64,000 nucleotides of DNA, from assembly GCF_041154485.1 (NCBI RefSeq), contig NZ_AP028669.1, positions 4,877,001 to 4,941,000 on the forward strand. Direction: 5' to 3'. Below are positions 1-8,700 of this stretch, one piece after another. The translations under genes and the position numbers were made by a program. Positions within the stretch are counted from its first letter, which is position 1, and each line of letters begins with the position of its first letter. This stretch comes from Variovorax sp. V93 (lineage in GTDB: Bacteria; Pseudomonadota; Gammaproteobacteria; Burkholderiales; Burkholderiaceae_C). The notes below the pieces were generated by a model, which did not search any database, was not told where the DNA came from, and saw nothing but the letters and a program-made list of their open reading frames with translations.

Positions 1-1
1 T

Positions 2-475
2 AGCGAACCCTCGCTCACGCTGCGCTTCGTCAACTATCCGGACCAGCCGGTCGAGCCGCGGCCGGGCCAGCTGCGCTACGGCGCGCACCACGACTACGGC
101 GGCCTCACCATCCTGCGCCAGGACAACGCGCCGGGCGGGCTGGAGGTCTGCGATCTTCAGGGCCGCTGGCACGACGTGCCGGTGATTGCGGACAGCTTCG
201 TGATCAATGTCGGCGACCTCATGCAGCGCTGGACCAACGGCCGGTGGCGGTCGACCCTGCACCGCGTCAGCAACCCGCCGCGCGACCTGACCGGCTCCAC
301 GCAGCGGCTGTCGATGGTGGCGTTCACCGGCCCGGAGGAAAGCACGAGCGTCGAATGCCTGCCCTCCTGCTGCGATGCGGCCCATCCGGCCCGCTTCGAG
401 CCGGTGATTGCGGGGGAGTACATCCAGGGCAAGCTGCGCTCGTCGATGGAATTGACGCCCCCCGCATCGCGCTGA
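2..475 (+). CDS. 2-oxoglutarate/Fe(II)-dependent oxygenase, C-terminal part (partial)
   Basis: The gene enters from the left edge, so only the last ~157 residues are visible. They read as the C-terminal half of an isopenicillin-N-synthase-like 2OG-Fe(II) oxygenase. The iron facial triad is visible as H-x-D in AHHDYGGLTIL and the distal histidine in STLHRVSNP. The R-x-S that normally holds 2-oxoglutarate is in QRLSM. Members are soluble enzymes that hydroxylate or desaturate small molecules using oxygen; the substrate cannot be told from this fragment. It ends 44 bp before the stop of the convergent Bug receptor gene. Confidence 0.85.
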   Translation, partial: SEPSLTLRFVNYPDQPVEPRPGQLRYGAHHDYGGLTILRQDNAPGGLEVCDLQGRWHDVPVIADSFVINVGDLMQRWTNGRWRSTLHRVSNPPRDLTGSTQRLSMVAFTGPEESTSVECLPSCCDAAHPARFEPVIAGEYIQGKLRSSMELTPPASR

Positions 476-519
476 CTGCCGCTGCGAACCACGTTTGCAG
501 CGGCAGCCACAGCGGCCTG

Positions 520-1521
520 CTACTCGGCCGTGATCCCCGCCTTGCGCACCACCTCGCCAAACTTCACGAGGCGCTCGGACATCATCTTCTCGAAGGCGGC
601 GGGCGTCATTTCCTCGGGCGCGATCACGCCGCGGTCCTTCAGGCTGGCCTGCATGGCCGGCGACGCGGCCACCTGGCGCACGGCCTTGTACAGCGTCTGC
701 ACGATGGCGTCCGGCGTGCCGCCCGGTGCGGCCAGGCCGGTCCACGAGCTGAGGTTGAGCTGCGGGTAGCCCACTTCGGCCATGGTGGGCACGTCGGGCA
801 GCTGCGGCAGGCGCTGGTCGGCCGCCACCGCCAGCGCGCGCACCTTGCCGGCCTGCACGTGGGGCAGCATGATGACCAGGTTGTCGAGGATGAACTGCAC
901 CTCGTTGGACAGCACCGCCGTGATCAGCGGCGAGCCGCCGCGGTAGGGGATGTGGGTGGTGAACACGCCCGTGGCGGCCTTGAGCATCTCCACGTTGAGC
1001 TGGCCCATGCTGCCCACGCCGCCGCTGCCGTAGTTGAGCTTGCCGGGGTTCTTCTTCGCGTAGTCGATGAACTCCTTGAAGCTCTTGATGGGCAGGCTCG
1101 AATGCACCACCAGCGCATTGGGCTGGCGGCCCAGGATGGCGATGTTCTCGAAGTCCTTGATGGGGTCGTAGCCCACCTTGGGCTGCGTGAGCGGGTTGGC
1201 CAGGTGGCTGCTCTGCGACGACACCACCAGCGTGTAGCCGTCGGGCTTGGCGCGCGCCACCATCTGCGACGCCACCGAGCCGCCCGCGCCGGCGCGGTTC
1301 TCCACCACGATGGGCACGCCCAGCGCGCTCGACAGCGGCTCCGAATACTGGCGCGCCATGATGTCCACCGAGCCGCCCGGGGGGAACGGCACCACGAGCG
1401 TGATGGGGCGCGAGGGGTACTTGTCGTCGGCGGCGCGCGCCGCCAGCGGGGCGAGGCCCGCGAGGCCAAGGCCCAGGCCGGCGTTGAGGATGTGGCGGCG
1501 GGTGGGTTGTGTGGAATGCAT
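520..1521 (-). CDS. Bug/TctC family tripartite-tricarboxylate-type periplasmic solute receptor
   Basis: 333 residues. The start at 1521 precedes a twin-arginine-like export signal (TRRHILNAGLGLG ... AARA); the open frame extends 44 codons further but without signal-like sequence. The mature part shows family blocks: YPSRPITLVVPFPPGGS near the N-terminus, then GQ-like VENRAGAGG, PDGYT, and a HIPYRGG block in the middle. Such proteins bind carboxylates or related small acids in the periplasm and usually lack their own membrane partners. It lies 17 bp after the stop of the M20 peptidase gene on the same strand, so the two are probably co-transcribed and the ligand may be the peptidase substrate or product. 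Confidence 0.93.
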   Translation of the reverse strand: MHSTQPTRRHILNAGLGLGLAGLAPLAARAADDKYPSRPITLVVPFPPGGSVDIMARQYSEPLSSALGVPIVVENRAGAGGSVASQMVARAKPDGYTLVVSSQSSHLANPLTQPKVGYDPIKDFENIAILGRQPNALVVHSSLPIKSFKEFIDYAKKNPGKLNYGSGGVGSMGQLNVEMLKAATGVFTTHIPYRGGSPLITAVLSNEVQFILDNLVIMLPHVQAGKVRALAVAADQRLPQLPDVPTMAEVGYPQLNLSSWTGLAAPGGTPDAIVQTLYKAVRQVAASPAMQASLKDRGVIAPEEMTPAAFEKMMSERLVKFGEVVRKAGITAE

Positions 1522-1538
1522 GAGTCGGTTCTCGAAAA

Positions 1539-2708
1539 TCAGGGGTGGTCCAGGATGGCCAGCGCCACGGCCTGGGCGCGCGGCACGAAGGTGGCGAGCT
1601 CGCAGTACTCGCGCTCGGTGTGCGCATGCCCGCCTACGGGGCCGGTGCCGCACAGCGTGGGCGCGCCCACCGAGGCGGTCAGGCCGCTGTCGGCCGCGCC
1701 GCCCGTGAACTCGCCCTGCACCTCGAAGCCCAGCGCCCTGGCGCCGCGCTGGTAGAGCGCCAGCAGCTCGTCGGGCGTGGGCTTCATGGGCATGGTGCGG
1801 CGCGTTTCCGTGATGCGCCCCTTGGTGCGCGACACCGACTCTTCCTCGACGATCGCGCGCACCTTCGCGAGCAGTTCGTCCGGATCGGTTTCCGACGTGA
1901 AGCGCATGTCCAGCTCGGCCTTGGCATGCGGCGCCACCATGTTGGGCACGATGCCGCCGTGCACCACGCCCACGTTGGCCGTGACGCCCGTGGCCGGGTC
2001 GGTCAGCGCATGCAGCGCGAGGATCTTGCGGGCCAGCGCCTCGATGGCACTGGCGCCCGCCGCGTGGTTGATGCCCGCATGGGCGGCGACGCCCTCGACC
2101 TCGAACTCCACCACCATCGAGCCCTTGCGGCTGGTGACGAGGTTGCCGCTGACGCGGCCCGGTTCGGCGTTGAGCACCGCCCGCGCGCCGCGCGCCCTGG
2201 CCATGATGCGGTCGCGCGTGGCGGCCGAGCCGATCTCTTCATCGCACGAGAAGAACAGCTGCAGCGGCGACTGGAGCCCGCCGCAGCGTGCGAAGGCCTC
2301 GGCCACGAACACGTTCATCACCAGGCCCGACTTCATGTCGGCCACGCCGGGACCGTAGGCGCGCCCGTCTTCCACGCGGAAGGGCCGGCGCGCCGCGGTG
2401 CCCGCCGGGTACACGGTGTCCATGTGCCCCATGAGCAGGATGGGCGCGCCCTCGGCGGGCCCGGGCACCTGGGCATGCAGCAGCACGCCATAGCCCGGCA
2501 CCGGCTCGAACTGCACGGCCACGCCGGCGGCCTCCAGCCGTTCGCGCAGGGCCGCGGCCACGGCGGTCACGCCGGCTTCGTTGCGGCTGCCGCTGTCGAT
2601 GTCGACCACTTTCTGCAACAGGTCTTGCATGGCCTGCCCCTGGCCGGCCAGCCAGTCCAGGATGCGCGCGCGCACCTGCGAGCGGCTCTCTTCAAGGGTA
2701 TCCTGCAT
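1539..2708 (-). CDS. M20 family metallopeptidase (carboxypeptidase G2-like)
   Basis: 389 residues, usual length for the M20/ArgE/DapE/CPG2 family of two-zinc amidohydrolases. Metal and catalytic motifs are visible: GHMDTVYP (zinc histidine and aspartate), GPGVADMKSG (bridging Asp) and SCDEEIGS (catalytic Glu pair). A dimerisation lid follows around residues 180-290 and a late histidine is in GTGPVGGHAHTERE. No signal peptide is seen, so it is probably cytoplasmic. The CPG2-like spacing suggests cleavage of an N-acyl amino acid, for example an acyl-glutamate, but the substrate is inferred. It is the first gene of a two-gene unit with the downstream Bug receptor and is divergent from a MurR/RpiR regulator. 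Confidence 0.92.
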   Translation of the reverse strand: MQDTLEESRSQVRARILDWLAGQGQAMQDLLQKVVDIDSGSRNEAGVTAVAAALRERLEAAGVAVQFEPVPGYGVLLHAQVPGPAEGAPILLMGHMDTVYPAGTAARRPFRVEDGRAYGPGVADMKSGLVMNVFVAEAFARCGGLQSPLQLFFSCDEEIGSAATRDRIMARARGARAVLNAEPGRVSGNLVTSRKGSMVVEFEVEGVAAHAGINHAAGASAIEALARKILALHALTDPATGVTANVGVVHGGIVPNMVAPHAKAELDMRFTSETDPDELLAKVRAIVEEESVSRTKGRITETRRTMPMKPTPDELLALYQRGARALGFEVQGEFTGGAADSGLTASVGAPTLCGTGPVGGHAHTEREYCELATFVPRAQAVALAILDHP

Positions 2709-2779
2709 CTTCGTCCTTCGATGAACCCCGCGGCGGCGGGGTGAAATTTGGGCCGCAGTGTTGCACGCGTTGCTTGTGT

Positions 2780-2828
2780 TTGCAATGCTTTTTTCATAAA
2801 TGAGACATCAATGAAATCATCATTGCAA
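2780..2828. promoter_or_regulatory. Nested dyad operator overlapping the rpiR-type start codon
   Basis: Two inverted repeats share one centre at 2804. The outer arms are TTGCAATG (2780-2787) and CATTGCAA (2821-2828), a perfect 8-bp match. The inner arms are TTTCAT (2792-2797) and ATGAAA (2811-2816), a perfect 6-bp match; the right inner arm contains the regulator's ATG. The site lies between the M20 peptidase and MurR/RpiR genes, so it is a good candidate for an autoregulatory operator controlling both. The binding protein is inferred from position only. Confidence 0.6.
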
Positions 2829-3749
2829 GAATCGGCCGGCCTGCTCACCGAGCGCCTGGCCCGCCAGGGCGGCGAGCTGACGGCCAGCGAACGCGCCCTG
2901 GCCGAGGCCCTGGGGCGCGACTATCCGCACGCGCTGCTCGAATCCGCCACCGCCCTGGCCGCGCACAACGGCACCAGCGCCTCCACCGTGGTGCGGCTGT
3001 TCGCCAAGCTGGGCTATGCGAGCTATGCCGAGGCGCAGCGCGAAGCGCGGGCAGAAGTCACCGCGCTGCTGCAGACCGCCGGCCAGCGCGCCCCCGTGAC
3101 CATCGGCACCCAGCGCAGCCTGCAGCAGTGCGTGGACGATGCCCTGCTGCACGACCAGCACAACATCAACGCCACGCGCGACGGCCTGGACATGGCGGCG
3201 TTCGAGGCCATGGCCACGCGCATCGCCAAGGGCAAGGGGCGCCTCTTCGTGCTGGCGCAGATCAACAGCGCGCCCGTGGCCGCCTGGCTGGCCCTGCACC
3301 TCAACATGTGCCGCCCCGGCGTGCACGAGCTGGGCGCGGGCGCGGTGACCGCCACCGACCAGCTGCTGTGGATCCAGCCCGAAGACGCCCTGCTGGCCTT
3401 CAGCATCCGCCGCTACGCCAGCGGGCCGGTGAAGGTGGCGCAGCGCTTTCGCGAAGCCGGCGCGCAGGTGCTGGCCATCACCGACAGCCCCGCCGCGCCG
3501 CTGGCCGCGCTGGCGCATCACCGGGTGCAGGTGCGCACGTCCAACGCATCGCCGTTCGATTCCTACACGGCGGCGTTCTTCGTCTGCAATGCGCTGGTGT
3601 CGGCGGTGGCGCAGCTGCGGCACGAGGCCGTGCCGCAGGTGCTGGCGCGGCGCGACCAGCTGTGGAAGGACGTGGAGGCCTCGCAGCTCATCGTGGATGA
3701 GGCGCCTGTGCGTTCAGTGTCCGCGCGGCGCAAGGCGGGCAAGGGGTAG
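2811..3749 (+). CDS. MurR/RpiR family transcriptional regulator
   Basis: 312 residues starting at the ATG at 2811; the open frame reaches back to 2748 but that extension covers the promoter dyad. The N-terminal ~80 residues form the RpiR-type helix-turn-helix (HNGTSASTVVRLFAKLGYASYAEAQ). The remainder is a SIS sugar-phosphate-binding-like domain, with GKGRLFVLAQINSAPVA opening the fold and QVLAITDSPAAPLAALAHH near the C-terminal side. Family members sense phosphosugars or related metabolites and act mostly as repressors. It is divergent from the M20 peptidase/Bug unit, its likely target. Confidence 0.93.
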   Translation: MKSSLQESAGLLTERLARQGGELTASERALAEALGRDYPHALLESATALAAHNGTSASTVVRLFAKLGYASYAEAQREARAEVTALLQTAGQRAPVTIGTQRSLQQCVDDALLHDQHNINATRDGLDMAAFEAMATRIAKGKGRLFVLAQINSAPVAAWLALHLNMCRPGVHELGAGAVTATDQLLWIQPEDALLAFSIRRYASGPVKVAQRFREAGAQVLAITDSPAAPLAALAHHRVQVRTSNASPFDSYTAAFFVCNALVSAVAQLRHEAVPQVLARRDQLWKDVEASQLIVDEAPVRSVSARRKAGKG

Positions 3750-3963
3750 GCGGGCTCGCCATGGGTGTCGCTTCGAGCGCAGCAGTGCTCGACCGGGACG
3801 ATCCATTGCCTTTGCGCGCAGGCATCGCGCACCAATCACCGGTTTCCGTGATTCCCAGAATTGCGGCCACATGTAACAGTCCGCGTCCTAACGAAGCCGC
3901 CCCGAGGCCCCTCGCAGGGCCTGCATCCCGCACTCGGTGCCGGCCTCGAATCGGACCCGAACC

Positions 3964-5715
3964 ATGCCTCTCGCCAAGCGCCGGCGCCGCCCCTTGCGGC
4001 AGACACAGAAAATACATCTTCTGACATTTGTCTTGCTGGCGGCCGCGGCGCAGGCGCAGGCGCAGATCACCCCGGGCGCCCTGGACCGCCAGAACCAGCT
4101 CATCGAGCGCCAGCAGCAGGAGCTGCTGCGCCAGGAACAGGAGCGCGCCCTGCCGCAGCGCCCGCCGCCGGGTGGCACCGACCTGAGGACGATCGAGCCG
4201 AAGGTGTCGGTGCCGGACCTCGGCGCCCCGTGCCGAGAGATCCGCGAGATCCGCATCGGCGGCGCGAGCCGCCTGCCCGAGGACGTTCGCACCGCCATCA
4301 CGCGCGACCATGCGGGCCGCTGCCTCGGCACGGCCGAGCTCGAGGCCGTTCTGGCGGCGCTCACCAAGAGCTACATCGACCGCGGCTTCATCACGACGCG
4401 CGCCTACCTGCCTGCACAGGACCTGCGCAGCGGCGTGCTCGACATCGCGGTGGTGGAAGGCAGCATCGAGCGCTTCGAGCTGCAGCAGACGGGCCGCAGC
4501 GCCAGCGCGGTGTCGATTGCCGGCGCCTTCCCGGCACGCCCCGGCGACCTGCTGAACCTGCGCGACCTGGAGCAGGGCATCGACCAGATCAACAGCCTGT
4601 CCTCGAACGAGGCCACGCTCGATGTCCAGCCCGGCAGCCAGCCCGGCCGCAGCGTGGTGGTGGTGCGCAACAAGGCGCGCCTGCCGGTGCACCTGTTCAC
4701 GACCTACGACAACACAGGCACGCCGGCCACCGGGGAAAGGAGTGCCTCGGCCACCCTGAGCCTGGACGGCCTGCTGGGCCTGAACGAGCTGATCGCGATC
4801 ACGCGCCGCCAATCGGTGCCGCACGACCGCGAGCACAACGCCGGCATGACGGCGCTGCGCGCCTCCGTGCCCTTCGGCTACAGCAGCTTCAGCCTGGACG
4901 CGAGCGAAAGCGACTACACCAACACGCTGGTGCTCCCGAGCGGCAGGAAGCTGGCGTCCGAAGGGCGCACCGCCACGCAGAGCCTCGGCGTCGACCACGT
5001 GGTGTACCGCGACCAGGCCAGCCGCATATCGATGTCGGCCAGGCTCTCGGTGCAGGACAGCCGCAACTTCCTGGGCGGCGAGTTCCTCTCGGTGAGCAGC
5101 CGCAAGCTGAGCACGCTCGACCTCGGCACCGCAGCCTTCACCCAGCTGGGCGGCGGCGTGCTGAACGCCCGCCTCGGCTTTGTGCGGGGCCTGGCGATCC
5201 TGGGCGCGCTGGAAGACCCGGCGGGGCTCTCCGACAAGCTGCCGCATGCGCAGTTCAGCAAGTTCACGCTCGACCTGGGCTACAGCCGCCGCTTCGACGC
5301 CGGCGGCCTGCCGCTCCTGTGGTCGAGCCAGTTCAGCGGGCAGCACAGCCGCGACACGCTCTACGGCTCGCAGCAGATCCTGGTGGGCGGCATCGCCTCG
5401 GTGCGCGGCTCGCTGCTCAACACGCTGAGCGGCGACAGCGGCTACTACTGGCGCAACGAGATCGCCCTGCCCTGGCAGACCGTGGCGGGCGGCGAGGCGC
5501 TGTCGGGCCGCGTCTACCTCGGCTACGACTTCGGCCGCGTGAGCAACCGCGCGGACGGCGTGCCCTCGGGCTCGATGTCGGGCGCCACGCTCGGCGCCTC
5601 GCTGCTGTGGCGCCGGCTCAGCCTGGACGTCTTCGCCTCGCGTGCGCTCCACCTGCCCGCCTCCATGACGCGCGAATCGACGCGCGTCGGGGTGCGCCTG
5701 TCCTATTCGCTCTGA
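3964..5715 (+). CDS. Two-partner secretion outer-membrane transporter (ShlB/FhaC/HecB family)
   Basis: 583 residues from the ATG at 3964; an earlier in-frame ATG at 3937 adds nine residues before the charged RRRRPLRQ start of the signal. The signal peptide ends near AAAAQAQAQ. A Gln-rich helix (LIERQQQELLRQEQERA) resembles the H1 plug helix of FhaC. Two POTRA domains cover roughly residues 75-240, and a 16-strand beta-barrel fills the rest, with a VRGS version of the family VRGY-like motif (ASVRGSLLN) and a terminal aromatic-poor strand ending RLSYSL. It exports the large adhesin encoded 21 bp downstream, a standard tpsB-tpsA arrangement. Confidence 0.95.
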   Translation: MPLAKRRRRPLRQTQKIHLLTFVLLAAAAQAQAQITPGALDRQNQLIERQQQELLRQEQERALPQRPPPGGTDLRTIEPKVSVPDLGAPCREIREIRIGGASRLPEDVRTAITRDHAGRCLGTAELEAVLAALTKSYIDRGFITTRAYLPAQDLRSGVLDIAVVEGSIERFELQQTGRSASAVSIAGAFPARPGDLLNLRDLEQGIDQINSLSSNEATLDVQPGSQPGRSVVVVRNKARLPVHLFTTYDNTGTPATGERSASATLSLDGLLGLNELIAITRRQSVPHDREHNAGMTALRASVPFGYSSFSLDASESDYTNTLVLPSGRKLASEGRTATQSLGVDHVVYRDQASRISMSARLSVQDSRNFLGGEFLSVSSRKLSTLDLGTAAFTQLGGGVLNARLGFVRGLAILGALEDPAGLSDKLPHAQFSKFTLDLGYSRRFDAGGLPLLWSSQFSGQHSRDTLYGSQQILVGGIASVRGSLLNTLSGDSGYYWRNEIALPWQTVAGGEALSGRVYLGYDFGRVSNRADGVPSGSMSGATLGASLLWRRLSLDVFASRALHLPASMTRESTRVGVRLSYSL

Positions 5716-5736
5716 ACCTGCGCTGAAAGGCCTCCC

Positions 5737-8700
5737 ATGAACCACATCTATCGCGTCGTCTGGAACGCCGCCTTCGGCAGTTGGGTCGCCGTTGCCGAAA
5801 CCGCACGCGGACGCGGCAAGGGCAGCAGGCGCTCGCGCCTGGCCGCCGCGGCCGTGCTCGCGGCCGCGCTGTCGGCCGCGCAGGCCCAGGTGCCTTCCGC
5901 CGTGCTCGCCCCCGGCGGGCAGGCCAGCGCCTACGTCTCGCCCAACGGCACGACGGTGGTCAACATCAACGCCGCCAACGCGGCGGGGCTGTCCCACAAC
6001 CGCTACCAGCAGTTCAACGTGAACGCGAACGGCCTGGTGCTGAACAACACGACCAGCACACAGCAGATCAACTACCAGTCGCAGCTCGCCGGCCAGGTGC
6101 TGGCGAACTTCAACATGGTTGCGCCGGCGAACGTGATCCTCAACGAGGTGGTGAGCAACAACCGCAGCACGCTGGCCGGCTTTACCGAAGTGCTGGGCAA
6201 CAAGGCCGACGTGGTGCTGGCCAATCCCTACGGCATCACCTGCTCGGGCTGCGGCTTCATCAACACCGACCGGGTGACGCTCTCGACCGGCGTGCCCTTC
6301 TTCACGGCGAACGGTGCGCTCGGCGGCTTCAACGTCAACCAGGGCGACATCCTGGTCACGGGCAACGGCCTGAACGCCACGGCGCAGCAGGTGCTGGACC
6401 TGGTGACGCGCTCGGTGCGGCTGGAAGCCAGCGTCAACGCGAAGGACCTGGGCATCTTCGCCGGCCCGAACCGGTGGGACTACGGCACGCGCGCCATCAC
6501 CGGCAGCGCCGATGCGCTCGGCAGTGCGCCGGCCTACGCCATCGACAGCTCGGCGCTGGGCGGCATGTACGCCAACCGCATCCGCCTGATGGCGACCGAA
6601 GCGGGCGTGGGCGTGCGCATGCTGGGCGATGCGGCGGCCAGCGCCGAGGACTTCACGCTCTCGGCGGCCGGCCGCATCGAATTGCGCAACCGCCTGTCGG
6701 CGCAGCGCGACGTGCTGGTGGCGAGCAGCAGCACCGATGCCGCGGCCATCGCGCTGGTCGATGCCACGCTGACCGCCGCCCGCGACGCCCGGGTGGCCGC
6801 GGCGCAGGGCGGCCTGGCGCTCGACCGCGCCTCGCTCATTGCCGGCAACGACCTCGAGGCGGGCGCGAGGCGCATCGACGCGGGGCAAGGGTCGCGATTG
6901 CAATCGGCGCGCGCCCTGGAAGCCCGCGCCACCGCGGGCGACCTGGCCCTCGGCGCCGCGGCCGTGCGGGCGGGAGGCGACCTGCACCTGGCTGCGGCCG
7001 GAACAGTGTCGACCGCGAGCGGCGACGGCCAGGGCGTGCAGAGCACCGGCGGGCAGCTCGCCATCGATGCGGCGCAGGGCATCGCCAATGCAGGCACCCT
7101 CACGGCCGACCAGGGCGGCGTCACGCTGCGCGCGGGCGGCGTCATCACCAACAGCGGCCAGATCAATGCGGGCCAGAACCTCGACATCGCCGACGCCGCG
7201 GGCGGCGCGACCCAGGCGATCGACAACCGCGGCACCCTGCTGGCGGGCCGGTCGATGACGGCGCGCGCCGCCGCGATCGACAACAGCGGCTGGATGCAGG
7301 CCGGCAGCGCCAACACGATCGACGCCGCGAGCCTGCACAACAGCGGCAAGCTGATCGCGGTGACCGGCACCGCCACCCTGCACGTGGCGGGCACGCTCTC
7401 CAACACCGGCAGCGTGCGCGCCGCCCAGGACATCGCCGTCGCCGGGCGCGACGGCGCAGCCGTGCAGGTCCTGACCAACAGCGGCGACCTGCTCGCCGCC
7501 CGCGCGATGGACCTGAACGCCGCCGTGCTGAGCAACCAGGCCGGCGGCTGGATCCAGGCAGCCACCGGCTCGGTCGTCCGTGCCGGTGCGCTCGACAACA
7601 GCGGGACCTGGCTGCTGTCGCAACAGGCCGGTGCGGCGGATCGCATGGAGATCGGCGGCACCCTGCTCAACAGCGGCGTGATGCAATCCGCCGGCGACGC
7701 CGCGATCACGGCCGGCGCCATCGACAACCGCCATGCCATCGCCGCCGCCGGCAACCTCGGCGCCACTGTCTCCGGCGGTCTCCAGAATGCCAGCGGCGCC
7801 GTGATGCAGGCGGGCCAGACGCTCTCGCTCGCGAGCGGCGGCGCATTCGGCAATGCCGCGGGCGGCACGCTGGCCGGTGCCAACGTCGCGCTGAGCTCGG
7901 CGCAAGGGCTGGACAACGCGGGCGTCGTGGATGCCACCAGCGGCAGCGCCGTCGTGCGCGCGGACGGCACCATCGCCAACAGCGGAACGATCCATGCCGG
8001 CACCTCGCTGGACATCGCCGACCGCAGCGGCGGCGCCACCGAGGTGCTCGACAACAGCGGCAAGCTGCTCTCGGACGGCAGCCTCGCGCTCGCCGCCGGC
8101 ACGGCCCGGAACCAGGCCGCCGGATGGATCCAGGCCGCGGGCGGCAGCCGGGTCGATGCGGGCTCGCTCGACAACGCCGGCACCTGGCTGCTGTCCACGC
8201 AAAGCGGCGCGGCGCCGAGCCAGGTGAACGTGGCGGGCCTGCTGGCCAACCGCGGCACGCTGCAGGCGCGGGAGGATGCGACCCTCGGCGCGAACCGCCT
8301 CGACAACCAGGCGGGGGCATTGCTGCGCGCCGGCGGCCGCTTGCAGGCCAACGTCGGCGCGGCCGATGGCCTGGACAACGCCGGCACGATGCAGGCCGGC
8401 AGCACGCTCGGCATCTCGGGCACCGGCAGCAGGCTGGCCAATGCAGGCCTGATGCTGGGCGACAGGCTGGCGATCTCGGTCGCCGAGATCTCGAACGCCG
8501 GCACGATCCAGGGCGGCGGCAGCGCGGACTCCAGCGTCGCGGCCACGGGCAGCGTGGACAACCAGGCCGGCGCGACCATCACCCTCGCCAGCACGGGCAC
8601 CGGCGGCGGCACGCTGTCCGGCCAGAGCATCGCCAATGCCGGCATGCTGCAGTCGCTGGGCGCGCTCACGCTCGGCATCGGCAGCGGCGGGCTCGCGACC

